Translations under genes and position numbers: made by a program | From: Cupriavidus pauculus | Lineage (GTDB): Bacteria; Pseudomonadota; Gammaproteobacteria; Burkholderiales; Burkholderiaceae | Reading direction: 5' to 3' | DNA: 64,000 nt | NCBI RefSeq assembly: GCF_003854935.1 | Contig: NZ_CP033969.1 | Location: 1,798,001 to 1,862,000, forward strand | Notes under the pieces: generated by a model | What the model was told of the DNA's origin: nothing | The model's input: only the letters and a program-made list of their open reading frames with translations | The model's database searches: none | Shown: one piece after another, positions 20,112 through 29,216 of the stretch | Numbering within the stretch: the stretch's first letter is position 1 | Layout of the letters: each line of letters starts with the position of its first letter

Positions 20112-20125
20112 CGAACATTTGTTCG
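20112..20125. promoter_or_regulatory. Palindrome between iclR and pct
   Basis: CGAACA-TT-TGTTCG is a perfect 14-bp palindrome 80 bases upstream of the iclR start and 49 upstream of pct. It is a candidate IclR-family operator. Confidence 0.45.
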
Positions 20126-20173
20126 CAAAACGTGGCTCGGTAGAAACCACGACCAGGGTTCCAGGAGACGGCA

Positions 20174-21817
20174 ATGAAGGTGATCACCACCGCGCAGGCG
20201 GCTGCGCTCGTGCAGAGCGGCTGGACCGTGGCCAGCGCCGGGTTTGTCGGCGCCGGCCATGCCGAAGGCGTGACCGAGGCGCTGGAGCAGCGCTTTCTGC
20301 ACGATGGCCTGCCGCGCGACCTGACGCTGGTCTATTCGGCCGGGCAGGGCGACCGCGGCGCGCGCGGCGTGAACCATTTCGGCAATGCGGGCATGACGCG
20401 GGCCATCGTCGGCGGGCACTGGCGCTCGGCCACGCGGCTGGCCACGCTGGCGATGCAGGAGGCGTGCGAGGGCTTCAACCTGCCGCAGGGCGTGCTGACC
20501 CACCTGTACCGCGCCATCGCCGGCGGCAAGCCCGGCGTGCTGACGAAGATCGGCCTGCACACGTTCGTGGATCCGCGCACCGCGCAGGACCCGCGCTACC
20601 ACGGCGGCGCCGTGAACCAGCGTGCGCGCGACGCCATCGCGGCGGGCACGGCCAACTGGGTCGAGGCCGTCGAGTTCCGGGGCGACGAATACCTGTTCTA
20701 CCCAAGCTTCCGCATCGATTGCGCGCTGATCCGCTGCACGGCGGCCGACACGCGCGGCAACCTGAGCACGCACCGCGAGGCGTTCCACCACGAACTGCTG
20801 GCGATGGCCCAGGCCGCGCACAACTCGGGCGGCATCGTGATTGCCCAGGTCGAGTCGATCGTCGACGCCCATGAGGTGCTGCAGGCCGTTCACGTGCCCG
20901 GCATCCTCGTCGACTACGTGGTGGTCAGCGAGCAGCCCGCGCATCACCAGATGACGTTTGCCGAGGCGTACAACGACGCCTACGTGCGCCCCTGGCGCGG
21001 CGAGCGTGCCGACGCGGACGAGCGCGCCCGGGAGGCCCAGGCGCTGCCGCCGGCCTCGGCGCCGCTCGACGCGCGCACCATCGTCCAGCGCCGCGCCGTG
21101 ATGGAACTGGCCCCGCGCAAGCCGCGCGTGGTGAACCTGGGCGTGGGCATGCCGGCGGCCGTTGGCGCGCTGGCCCACCAGGCCGGGCTTGGCGGCTTCA
21201 CGCTGACCGTCGAGGCGGGCCCCATCGGCGGCACCCCGGCGGACGGGCTGAGCTTCGGCGCGTCGGCCTACCCCGAGGCCGTGGTGGACCAGCCCGCGCA
21301 GTTCGATTTCTACGAAGGCGGCGGCATCGACCTCGCCATCCTGGGCCTGGCCGAGCTGGACGGGCACGGCAACGTCAACGTCAGTAAGTTCGGCGAGGGC
21401 GAAGGCGCGCTGATTGCCGGCGTGGGCGGCTTCATCAACATCACCCAGAGCGCGCGCGCCGTGGTCTTCATGGGCACGCTGACCGCCGGCGGGCTGGAGG
21501 TGCGGGCCGACGACGGCCGCTTGACCATCGTCAAGGAAGGTCGGGTCCGCAAGATCGTGCCGGAGGTGTCGCACCTGAGCTTCAACGGCCCGTACGTGGC
21601 GTCGCTGGGCATCCCGGTGCTGTACGTGACCGAGCGCGCCGTGTTCGAGATGCGGGCCGGGGCCGACGGGCAGCCGCGCCTGACGCTGGTGGAGATTGCG
21701 CCGGGCGTGGACCTGCAGCGCGACGTGCTGGACCAGTGCGCCACACCGGTGGCCGTGGCCGACGACCTGCGCACGATGGATGCGCGGCTGTTCCGCCCCG
21801 GCCCGATGCGGCTCTGA
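20174..21817 (+). CDS. pct: Propionate/acetate CoA-transferase (Pct type)
   Basis: 547 residues with both halves of a family I CoA-transferase fused: the N-terminal half (QGDRGARGVNHFGNAGMT) and the C-terminal half with the catalytic Glu in TLTVEAGPIGGTPADG. It moves CoA between short-chain acyl groups such as propionyl/acetyl and lactate. From memory it closely resembles the Cupriavidus necator propionate CoA-transferase over its whole length, which is one basis for the genus call. Start MKVITT has AGGAGA upstream. tctC follows after 64 bases. Confidence 0.93.
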   Translation: MKVITTAQAAALVQSGWTVASAGFVGAGHAEGVTEALEQRFLHDGLPRDLTLVYSAGQGDRGARGVNHFGNAGMTRAIVGGHWRSATRLATLAMQEACEGFNLPQGVLTHLYRAIAGGKPGVLTKIGLHTFVDPRTAQDPRYHGGAVNQRARDAIAAGTANWVEAVEFRGDEYLFYPSFRIDCALIRCTAADTRGNLSTHREAFHHELLAMAQAAHNSGGIVIAQVESIVDAHEVLQAVHVPGILVDYVVVSEQPAHHQMTFAEAYNDAYVRPWRGERADADERAREAQALPPASAPLDARTIVQRRAVMELAPRKPRVVNLGVGMPAAVGALAHQAGLGGFTLTVEAGPIGGTPADGLSFGASAYPEAVVDQPAQFDFYEGGGIDLAILGLAELDGHGNVNVSKFGEGEGALIAGVGGFINITQSARAVVFMGTLTAGGLEVRADDGRLTIVKEGRVRKIVPEVSHLSFNGPYVASLGIPVLYVTERAVFEMRAGADGQPRLTLVEIAPGVDLQRDVLDQCATPVAVADDLRTMDARLFRPGPMRL

Positions 21818-21881
21818 GGCGCCGCGCGGCAACGATCAGAAAAGTGGCCGGCCCGAGCCGGCCCATATTGGAGGAAGCAAC

Positions 21882-22880
21882 GTGCAAGACCGTCAACACC
21901 GCAGACATCGTCGTCTGGCCATTTCCGCGCTGGCACTGGCCGCCGCGCTGCCGTTCGCGCCGGCGCAGGCCCAGCAGAACTACCCGGACAAGCCGATCCG
22001 CCTCGTGGTGCCGTTCCCGGCCGGCGGCCCGACCGACACCGCCGCGCGCATCATCGGCCAGAAGATTGGCGAAACGCTCAAGCAGACCGTGGTCGTCGAC
22101 AACCGCCCGGGCGCGTCGGGCACCATCGGCACCGAGACCGTGGCCAAGTCCGCGCCGGACGGCTACACGCTGGTGATGCTGGCCACCCCCACGCTGCTGG
22201 CGCCGCACCTGCTGCCGCGCAAGAGCTACGACATCTTCAAGGACTTCACGCCGGTCGGTAACGCCTACGAGCTGCCGATCGTGATGGTGGTGAACCCGAC
22301 CGCGCTGCCGGACGTGACCGACCTGCCGTCGTACATCGCCAAGGCCAAGGCCGCGCCGGGCAAGATGAACTACACCAGCGCCGGCAACGGCAGCTTTGGC
22401 CACCTGTCGACCGAGCTGCTGAAGAACCTGGGCCATTTCGACGTCCAGCATGTGCCGTACAAGGGCAGCGCGCCAGCCATTTCCGACCTGCTGGCCGGAC
22501 AGGTGCCGATGATGTTCTCGGACATGATCGCCGCGCTGCCGCATATCAAGGCCGGCAAGCTGCGCCCGATCGCGGTGGGGTCGGCCAGGCGCGTGTCGTT
22601 CGCGCCGGACGTGAAGACCGTGGCCGAGCAGGGCTTTCCGGGCTTCGACGCGTCGTCGTGGGGCGGCCTGCTGGTGCCGGCCGGCACGCCGAAGGACGTG
22701 GTGGCCAGGCTGTCCGACGCGCTCAAGGGCGCGCTGGCCGATCCGACCGTCCAGCAGAAGATGCTGGGCGCCGGCACCGTGGCGTCGTACCAGACGCCCG
22801 AGCAGCTTGCCGCCCGGATGCAGAACGACTACGCCCGGTGGGGCAAGGTCATCAAGGACAACGGGATCAAGAGCGACTGA
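21882..22880 (+). CDS. TctC-family (Bug) periplasmic binding protein
   Basis: 332 residues from a GTG at 21882 preceded by GGAGGAAG. Signal peptide (RRLAISALALAAALPFAPAQA), then the tripartite tricarboxylate receptor domain with the hallmark YPDKPIRLVVPFPAGGPTD, NRPGASGTIGTE and YTSAGNGSFGHLS. Such proteins bind carboxylates or related small molecules; the family is greatly expanded in Cupriavidus and Bordetella. No TctAB membrane genes are adjacent, which is common. Confidence 0.93.
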   Translation: MQDRQHRRHRRLAISALALAAALPFAPAQAQQNYPDKPIRLVVPFPAGGPTDTAARIIGQKIGETLKQTVVVDNRPGASGTIGTETVAKSAPDGYTLVMLATPTLLAPHLLPRKSYDIFKDFTPVGNAYELPIVMVVNPTALPDVTDLPSYIAKAKAAPGKMNYTSAGNGSFGHLSTELLKNLGHFDVQHVPYKGSAPAISDLLAGQVPMMFSDMIAALPHIKAGKLRPIAVGSARRVSFAPDVKTVAEQGFPGFDASSWGGLLVPAGTPKDVVARLSDALKGALADPTVQQKMLGAGTVASYQTPEQLAARMQNDYARWGKVIKDNGIKSD

Positions 22881-22926
22881 TCCCGGCCGGGCACGGCGCG
22901 CCGGATCCCGCTGCGGGGTGCGCGGA

Positions 22927-24522
22927 TCAGGCTTGCGCCTGCAACACCTGCTGGAACTGCGACACGCCGTTCAAGTCACGAAGGTCCACGGTCAGCGCGC
23001 GCGACGCGGGATCGATGTTGACCTCGCCAAAGAACTGGAATCCGGCGAATGGCGACATGTTCTGGACGGTGGGCGCCTTCTGGAAGACCACGCGCGGCCC
23101 GAACGTGTTGTCCAGCGGATTCGGGCCGAAGCTGCCCGCGTTGAGCGGCCCGGCCACGAATTCCCAGAACGGGTCGAAATCCTGGTACTGGGCGCGCTCG
23201 GGCGCGTAGTGGTGCGCCGCGCAGTAGTGCACGTCGGCGGTGATCCAGACCACGTTGCGCAGCCCGGCCCGGCGGATGCGCGACAGCAGCCGCGCGGTTT
23301 CCAGCTCGCGGCCCAGCGCCGGGCCGTCGCCGTTGGCGATGGCTTCCCACTTCGCGCGGCCCTGCGCGTCCTTGCCGTCGGGCACGTTGAGGCCGATCGG
23401 CATGTCGGCGGCAATCACCTTCCACGTGGCCTGCGAGGCCGTCAGCTCCGCCATCAGCCAGTCCAGTTGCGCGTTGCCCAGGAACGCGGTGCCCGGGCCT
23501 TCGGCCGTCTCGCGGTTGTAGCCGTTGGGGCCGCGATAGCTGCGCATGTCCAGCACGAACACGTCGAGCAGCGGGCCGTAGGCGATCTTGCGATGCACGC
23601 GCTCGGCCAGCCCCTGGCGGTGCCAGCGCATCGGCGCGTTTTCCAGGAAGGCGCGGCTGCCGCGCGCCACCAGCAGGCGCACGTCCTTTTCGGTATAGCG
23701 CGCGTCGGCCGACAGGTCCTTGGCATCGGACCAGTTGTTGGTCACCTCGTGGTCGTCCCACTGCCAGATCTGCGGCACCTGGCTGGCAAAGCGGCGCACG
23801 TTGGCGTCGAGCATGTTGTAGCGGTGGCGGCCGCGGAATTCCTTGAGCGTCTCGGCCACCTTGCTCACTTCCTCGGTGACCACGTTGCGCCAGATGCGGC
23901 CGTCCTCGGCCTTCTGCTCGGCCGCGATCGGGCTGTCGGCGTAGATCGTGTCGCCGCTGTGGATGAAGAAGTCGGGGTCGCGCTGGCGCATGGCCTCGTA
24001 GATGCGCATGCCGCCCAGGTCCCGGTTGATGCCCCAGCCCTGGCCGGCCGTGTCGCCGGACCAGACGAAGCGCACCGGACGGTCGGCCGTCATCGCGCGG
24101 GTGCGGAAGCTGCCCGCCATCCACGCGCCCTGGCCGCGACGCTGGCCCGGCTGCTCGAAGGCCACGCGCACGTGGTACGACTGGCCGGGCACCAGGCCGG
24201 TCAGCTGGGTGCGGGCCGTGAAATCGGTCTCGCTGGTGGCCAGCGGGCCGGAGATGCGCGTGGCGTCCCGAAAGTCGGGGCGGGTGGCGTATTCGACGAC
24301 CATCCGCGCGGGGGCGTCGGCGCGGGCCCAGACCACGAGGCCGTCGTCGGACGGATCGCCAAGCTGGATGCCGTCGGGCGCGCCGGGCCGGCCCGCGGCG
24401 ACCACGGCCGGCGCCGCCAGGCCGGTGGCAACGCCTGCGGCCAGCCCCAGGAAGCGGCTGGAAGTGCGCAGGAAGCCGCGGCGGGCGGCGTCGGTCGGTT
24501 CGGTGGGCAGGCGGTCGGTCAT
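22927..24522 (-). CDS. phoD: PhoD-family alkaline phosphatase/phosphodiesterase
   Basis: 531 residues with a twin-arginine signal (ARRGFLRTSSRFLGLAAG), an N-terminal Ig-like PhoD domain and the metallophosphatase core: VWSGDTAGQGWG, HSGDTIYADSP, WDDHEVTNNW and WITADVHYCAAHHY, which supply the metal ligands. It releases phosphate from organic esters in the periplasm or outside the cell, using Ca/Fe. The start at 24522 removes 12 residues of weakly supported upstream frame. A PHO box precedes it. Confidence 0.94.
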   Translation of the reverse strand: MTDRLPTEPTDAARRGFLRTSSRFLGLAAGVATGLAAPAVVAAGRPGAPDGIQLGDPSDDGLVVWARADAPARMVVEYATRPDFRDATRISGPLATSETDFTARTQLTGLVPGQSYHVRVAFEQPGQRRGQGAWMAGSFRTRAMTADRPVRFVWSGDTAGQGWGINRDLGGMRIYEAMRQRDPDFFIHSGDTIYADSPIAAEQKAEDGRIWRNVVTEEVSKVAETLKEFRGRHRYNMLDANVRRFASQVPQIWQWDDHEVTNNWSDAKDLSADARYTEKDVRLLVARGSRAFLENAPMRWHRQGLAERVHRKIAYGPLLDVFVLDMRSYRGPNGYNRETAEGPGTAFLGNAQLDWLMAELTASQATWKVIAADMPIGLNVPDGKDAQGRAKWEAIANGDGPALGRELETARLLSRIRRAGLRNVVWITADVHYCAAHHYAPERAQYQDFDPFWEFVAGPLNAGSFGPNPLDNTFGPRVVFQKAPTVQNMSPFAGFQFFGEVNIDPASRALTVDLRDLNGVSQFQQVLQAQA

Positions 24523-24589
24523 TGGCGCGTCGACGGGTTGGGGTGGATGCGGAGGCACGGGGCCGGGCCGCTATGCTCGCCAGCGATTG

Positions 24590-24616
24590 TGACGTGTTGT
24601 TGACACGTCATTGACA
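24590..24616 (-). promoter_or_regulatory. PHO box upstream of phoD
   Basis: Read on the minus strand, three TGTCA-like half-sites (TGTCA, TGTCA, CGTCA) recur every 11 bp, the pattern of tandem PhoB-P binding sites. The site ends 68 bases before the phoD ATG. An 8-bp inverted repeat (24590-24597 with 24603-24610) is embedded in the same bases. Fits induction under phosphate starvation. Confidence 0.7.
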
Positions 24617-24802
24617 TCCCCGGCGCCGATACTGCCCCAGTGTGCCCGTGTCCGCTGCCCGACTCTGGTGGTAGAATCCAAGTCTTTGATTTTCCGGGCA
24701 ATTCATCTTTTCGCGACTTTACCTGCCGCGACTGGCCCGTAGAACCGTTCCAGACGCGTGTCCGATTGCCCCGGCGCCACGCCGTTGCAAAGACACCTAT
24801 TG

Positions 24803-26320
24803 ATGACGATGACGAACACCCCAGACCAGACCCCGGCCGCAGAGCAGACGTTCGAAAGCTTCGGGCTGGACGCACGCATCCTGCGCGCATTGTCCGACCA
24901 GGGCTACACCAAGCCCACGCCGATCCAGGCGCAGGCCATCCCCGTGGTGCTGCTGGGCAAGGACGTCATGGGCGCCGCACAGACCGGCACCGGCAAGACC
25001 GCCGGCTTTGCGCTGCCGATCATCCAGCGCCTGCTGCCGATGTCCAACGCCAGCGCCTCGCCCGCGCGCCACCCGGTGCGCGCGCTGATGCTGACGCCCA
25101 CGCGCGAACTGGCCGACCAGGTCTACGACAACGTGGCCCGCTACGCGCAGCACACCGACCTGCGCAGCACCGTGGTGTTCGGCGGCGTCGACATGAACCC
25201 GCAGACCGACGCGCTGCGCCGTGGCGTGGAAATCCTGGTGGCCACGCCGGGCCGGCTGCTGGACCACGTGCAGCAGAAATCGGTGAACCTGTCGCAGGTG
25301 CAGATGCTGGTGCTGGACGAGGCCGACCGCATGCTCGACATGGGCTTCCTGCCAGACCTGCAGCGCATCATCAACCTGCTGCCGGCGCAGCGCCAGACGC
25401 TGCTGTTCTCGGCCACGTTCTCGCCCGAGATCAAGAAGCTGGCGTCCAGCTACCTGAAGCAGCCGGTGACGATCGAAGTGGCGCGCAGCAACTCGACCAA
25501 CGAGAACGTGCGCCAGGTGGTCTTCCAGGTGCCGGACGGCCACAAGCAGGCCGCCGTGGTGCACCTGCTCAAGCAGCGCGCGTCGCAGCAGCAGTCCAAG
25601 CAGTGCATCGTGTTCGTCAACAGCAAGATCGGCTGCTCGCGCCTGGCGCGCCACCTGGAGCGCGAAGGCATCAACGCCGCCGCGATCCATGGCGACAAGA
25701 CCCAGACCGAGCGCATGCAGACGCTGGACGGCTTCAAGAATGGCTCGATCGACGCGCTGGTGGCCACCGACGTGGCCGCGCGCGGGCTGGACATCCCGGC
25801 CATGCCCTGCGTGATCAACTTCGACCTGCCGTTCAGCGCCGAAGACTACGTGCACCGGATTGGCCGGACCGGCCGTGCCGGCGCCAGCGGCGATGCGCTG
25901 TCGATCTACGTGCCGGGCAACGATGACCGCCTGCTGGCCGATATCGAGAAGCTGATCAAGCGCAGCGTGCCGCGCGGCACGCTCGAAGGCTTCGACCCGA
26001 CCGGCGAGCGCGCGCGCCAGGACGAATCGGACCGCCGCCGCCAGCGCACGGACGTGCGCCGGACCCGCGATGGCGGAGGCAGCAGCAGCGAAGGCGAGGC
26101 CGATGCCGCCGCGCCGCGCCGTCGTCGCACCGAGCCGAACGGCCGCCCGGCCTTCCGCCCGTCGGACGATCCGTTCTTCTCGCGTCCGTACGAGCCGTCG
26201 GGCAACTACACGCCGGCACCGAAGCCCGAAGACCAGATCGCCGCCGCGCTCACGCGGGGCCGCCAGTCGCCCAAGCGCCCCGTGGCCGCGCTGCTGGGCG
26301 GCGCGCCGCGCAAGTCGTAA
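24803..26320 (+). CDS. rhlE: DEAD-box RNA helicase, RhlE type
   Basis: 505 residues. Q motif TFESFGLDARILRAL, motif I AQTGTGKT at residues 59-66, Ia PTRELADQV, motif II LVLDEADRM, motif III SAT, then IVFVNSKIG, and motif VI YVHRIGRTGRAG, followed by a basic, disordered Arg/Ser/Pro-rich tail of about 120 residues typical of RhlE-like helicases. Acts in rRNA maturation and mRNA turnover. The ATG at 24803 fits the usual beginning; the frame is open from 24758. Confidence 0.93.
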   Translation: MTMTNTPDQTPAAEQTFESFGLDARILRALSDQGYTKPTPIQAQAIPVVLLGKDVMGAAQTGTGKTAGFALPIIQRLLPMSNASASPARHPVRALMLTPTRELADQVYDNVARYAQHTDLRSTVVFGGVDMNPQTDALRRGVEILVATPGRLLDHVQQKSVNLSQVQMLVLDEADRMLDMGFLPDLQRIINLLPAQRQTLLFSATFSPEIKKLASSYLKQPVTIEVARSNSTNENVRQVVFQVPDGHKQAAVVHLLKQRASQQQSKQCIVFVNSKIGCSRLARHLEREGINAAAIHGDKTQTERMQTLDGFKNGSIDALVATDVAARGLDIPAMPCVINFDLPFSAEDYVHRIGRTGRAGASGDALSIYVPGNDDRLLADIEKLIKRSVPRGTLEGFDPTGERARQDESDRRRQRTDVRRTRDGGGSSSEGEADAAAPRRRRTEPNGRPAFRPSDDPFFSRPYEPSGNYTPAPKPEDQIAAALTRGRQSPKRPVAALLGGAPRKS

Positions 26321-26356
26321 TTTCCTGAATCTCTCCCGCCGGCGGATGCGCGCGAC

Positions 26357-27238
26357 TCAGTTGCCGATCCGCCAACGGCGCGCCCATTGCGCCGTGGCCG
26401 CTGCCAGCCAGGCGGCGACCGTCGCTTCCCCGTTCACGATGTCCAGATGGGCGCCCGCCTGCCGCAGCGCGTCCAGCGGCGCGGTGGCGTCCAGCGCCTG
26501 CGCGCCGCTCTGCTTGCTCAGCTTTTCGCCATCGGCGTTGACCACCACCGGCACATGCAGGTACGACGGCGTCGGCATGCCCAGCAGGTGCTGCAGGTGG
26601 ATCTGGCGCGGCGTGGAATCGAGCAGGTCGGCGCCGCGCACGATGTGCGTGATGCCCTGGGCGGCATCGTCGACCACCACGGCAAGCTGGTAGGCCCACA
26701 GCCCGTCGGCCCGGCGCAGCACGAAATCCCCGAGTTCCGTTTCCAGGTCCTGGCACTGGCGGCCCTGCCAGCGGTCGTCGAAGCAGAGGATGGCCGCCGG
26801 GCCGTCCGGCACGCGCACGCGCCAAGCGCGCGGCAGCTTGCCGTGCAGCCCGTTGCGGCAGGTGCCGGGATAGCCCAGCGTCTGGTGGCGCTGGCGCACG
26901 TGCACCAGCGAATCGGCGATTTCCTTGCGCGAGCAGCCGCACGGGTAGAGCTGGCCGGCGGCGTCGAGCCGGCGCAGCGCATCGGCATAGAGCGATTCGC
27001 GGCGGCTCTGCCAGACCGGCGGCTCGTCGGGATGTAGCGCCAGCGCGTGCAGCGTGCGCAGGATGCCGGTGTCGGCGTCCTTCACGCAGCGCGGATAGTC
27101 GATGTCCTCGATGCGCACCAGCCAGTCGCCGCCATGGGCGCGGGCGTCGAGCCAGCTCGCCAGGGCGGTGACCAGCGACCCCAGGTGCAGCGGGCCGGTG
27201 GGGGAGGGGGCAAAGCGCCCCCGGTAGCGTTGCGGCAT
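26357..27238 (-). CDS. gluQ: Glutamyl-Q tRNA(Asp) synthetase
   Basis: 293 residues resembling the catalytic domain of glutamyl-tRNA synthetase without the anticodon-binding domain, the mark of GluQ (YadB), which attaches Glu to queuosine in tRNA-Asp. HIGH-type motif in [16 protein letters not shown], zinc ligands in YPCGCSRKE and the KMSKS-type motif EKLSKQ are present. Confidence 0.94.
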   Translation of the reverse strand: MPQRYRGRFAPSPTGPLHLGSLVTALASWLDARAHGGDWLVRIEDIDYPRCVKDADTGILRTLHALALHPDEPPVWQSRRESLYADALRRLDAAGQLYPCGCSRKEIADSLVHVRQRHQTLGYPGTCRNGLHGKLPRAWRVRVPDGPAAILCFDDRWQGRQCQDLETELGDFVLRRADGLWAYQLAVVVDDAAQGITHIVRGADLLDSTPRQIHLQHLLGMPTPSYLHVPVVVNADGEKLSKQSGAQALDATAPLDALRQAGAHLDIVNGEATVAAWLAAATAQWARRWRIGN

Positions 27239-27250
27239 GGGACGGCGCCG

Positions 27251-28183
27251 TTACTCGAACGACTCCATCTGCTGCGGCGCCTGCTGCAGCAACGCCTGCG
27301 CCAGGCGCGGGTCTTCAAGCTTGCTGGCCCACCACTGCAGCGCCTTGCCGCGCGTGTTGGTGCGCCAGGCGGCCTTGAACGTGCCCGGCGCGCGCACTTC
27401 CACGGTCTCGCGCACCTGCAGCACGCCGCTTTCGATATGGGGCTGCGCCATCGGGGCCGGCAGCCAGCCGCAGCCCAGGCCGCGGATCTGGGCTTCGAGC
27501 TTGTCGCGCATGGTCGGCACCACCAGCACGTCCTGGCCGGCCAGCACGCCATGGGTGCGCGCGGGCAGGTTGCGCGAGGTATCGCCCACGGCCACGATGC
27601 GGTGCTTGGCGATCTGGATCGTCGTGAGCGGGCCTTCCTCGGTGGCCAGCGGATGGTGGGCGGCCACCGCGAACACGAACGGGATGGTGCCAAGCGGCCG
27701 GACCTGGAAGCCCTGGGTGCTGGGCAGTTCGTAGGCGCCGCCGATGATCATGTCGGCGCGGTTGCTGACCAGCGCGTCCCAGGTGCCGCCGAGCACTTCC
27801 TTCGAAAAACGCAGCCGGGTGGCCGTGTTCTCGGCGTAGAAGTCCTGGATCACCGGCAGCAGCGCGCGAAAGTTGATCAGGTCGTCGACGGCGATGTTCA
27901 GGCTGGCCTCCCAGCCCGTGGCCAGCCGCTTTACGCGCCGCGCCAGGTCGTCGGCCGCGTGCAGCAGGTGGCGGCCCTCGTCCAGCAGGGCGCGCCCGGC
28001 CGGCGTCAGCTCGGCCCGGTGGCGCCGGCGGTCGAACAGCAGCACGTCCAGATCTTCTTCCAGCTTGCGGACGACGTAGGTCAGGGCCGAGGGCACCTTG
28101 CCCATCTCGTGGGCGGCGGCGGCGAAACTGCCTTTACGCTCGATGGCGTCCAGGACTTCAAGGGATTCAAGTGACAGGGGCAT
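27251..28183 (-). CDS. LysR-family transcriptional regulator
   Basis: 310 residues from the ATG at 28183. N-terminal HTH (LEVLDAIERKGSFAAAAHEM ... VPSALTYVVRKLE) and the LysR co-inducer-binding domain. Divergent from a pirin gene, 145 bp apart, which suggests it controls that gene and itself. Stop lies 13 bases before gluQ on the same strand, so the two may be co-transcribed. Confidence 0.92.
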   Translation of the reverse strand: MPLSLESLEVLDAIERKGSFAAAAHEMGKVPSALTYVVRKLEEDLDVLLFDRRRHRAELTPAGRALLDEGRHLLHAADDLARRVKRLATGWEASLNIAVDDLINFRALLPVIQDFYAENTATRLRFSKEVLGGTWDALVSNRADMIIGGAYELPSTQGFQVRPLGTIPFVFAVAAHHPLATEEGPLTTIQIAKHRIVAVGDTSRNLPARTHGVLAGQDVLVVPTMRDKLEAQIRGLGCGWLPAPMAQPHIESGVLQVRETVEVRAPGTFKAAWRTNTRGKALQWWASKLEDPRLAQALLQQAPQQMESFE

Positions 28184-28184
28184 A

Positions 28185-28199
28185 TTCAGAATTTCTGAA
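28185..28199. promoter_or_regulatory. Palindrome abutting lysR start
   Basis: TTCAGAA-T-TTCTGAA is a perfect 15-bp palindrome ending one base before the lysR ATG. In the divergent lysR-pirin region it may be an autoregulatory site; it would also cover the lysR ribosome-binding region. Confidence 0.45.
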
Positions 28200-28328
28200 C
28201 AACTGCTTCTAACGCGGTGCCCGCCAATATACTCCCGCTCCCCTAAACTGCCTAGCATCGAAACGCCGCAGGGCCTGCAGCCAGACGCTGGCAGGTTCGA
28301 ATGCCAGGCCACAAGGAGGGCCATCAAA

Positions 28329-29030
28329 ATGATTGAAATCCGTAAGTCTGAAGAGCGCGGTTATGCGGACCATGGCTGGCTCAAGTCGTACCACAGCTTC
28401 TCGTTCGCCGATTACTACGACCCGCGCCACATCCAGTTTGGCCCGCTGCGTGTGATCAATGAGGACCGTGTGGCGCCCGGCATGGGCTTCGGCACGCACG
28501 GCCACCGTGACATGGAGATCATCAGCTACGTGCTGGACGGCGAACTGGCGCACAAGGACAGCATCGGCAACGGCAGCGTGATCCGTCCCGGCGACGTCCA
28601 GCGCATGAGCGCCGGCACCGGCGTGCGGCACTCGGAATACAACCACGCCGCCAACGATACGACGCACTTCCTGCAGATCTGGATCGTGCCGGATCGCCAG
28701 AACTTGGAGCCCGGCTACGAGGAAAAGCGCTTCGATGCCGAGGACAAGCGCGGCCGGCTGCGCCTGGTGGGCAGCGCCGACGGCGCCGAGGGCTCGGTGG
28801 TGATCCATCAGGACGTGCGGCTCTACGCCGGCCTGTTCGATGGCGACGAGGCCGCCACGCTGGCCCTGCAGCCGGGCCGCCAGGCCTACGTCCACGTGGC
28901 CCGGGGCCGGATCTCGGTCAACGGCCAGCCGCTGGAGACCGGCGACGCGGCCAAGCTGTCCGGCGTGGATGCGATCGCGCTGGACCGGGGTGCCGACGCC
29001 GAGGTGCTGGTGTTCGACCTGCCGGCCTGA
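28329..29030 (+). CDS. Pirin-family bicupin protein
   Basis: 233 residues: N-terminal cupin MIEIRKSEERGYADHGWLKS with the metal ligands in GFGTHGHRDMEIISYVLDGE and SAGTGVRHSEYN, then a second cupin without ligands. This is the YhhW-like class, some members of which have quercetinase activity; the physiological substrate is unknown. Strong RBS AGGAGGG upstream. Divergent lysR is the likely regulator. Confidence 0.93.
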   Translation: MIEIRKSEERGYADHGWLKSYHSFSFADYYDPRHIQFGPLRVINEDRVAPGMGFGTHGHRDMEIISYVLDGELAHKDSIGNGSVIRPGDVQRMSAGTGVRHSEYNHAANDTTHFLQIWIVPDRQNLEPGYEEKRFDAEDKRGRLRLVGSADGAEGSVVIHQDVRLYAGLFDGDEAATLALQPGRQAYVHVARGRISVNGQPLETGDAAKLSGVDAIALDRGADAEVLVFDLPA

Positions 29031-29216
29031 CCGTCGCCGCGAGGCATTGACCGCCCCGCCCGGCACGACGCCCGCCCGCAAGGGTGGGCGTTGTCGCATC
29101 GAGGTGTCGGTAACCAGTGCTTACAGGTACTGGAAAGTGTTGCCGCTATGCTATCGTCTGGCTATCCGCCATGCGACCGCCGCGGCACATCGCCGCCCGC
29201 CGATTCACGTCACGCG

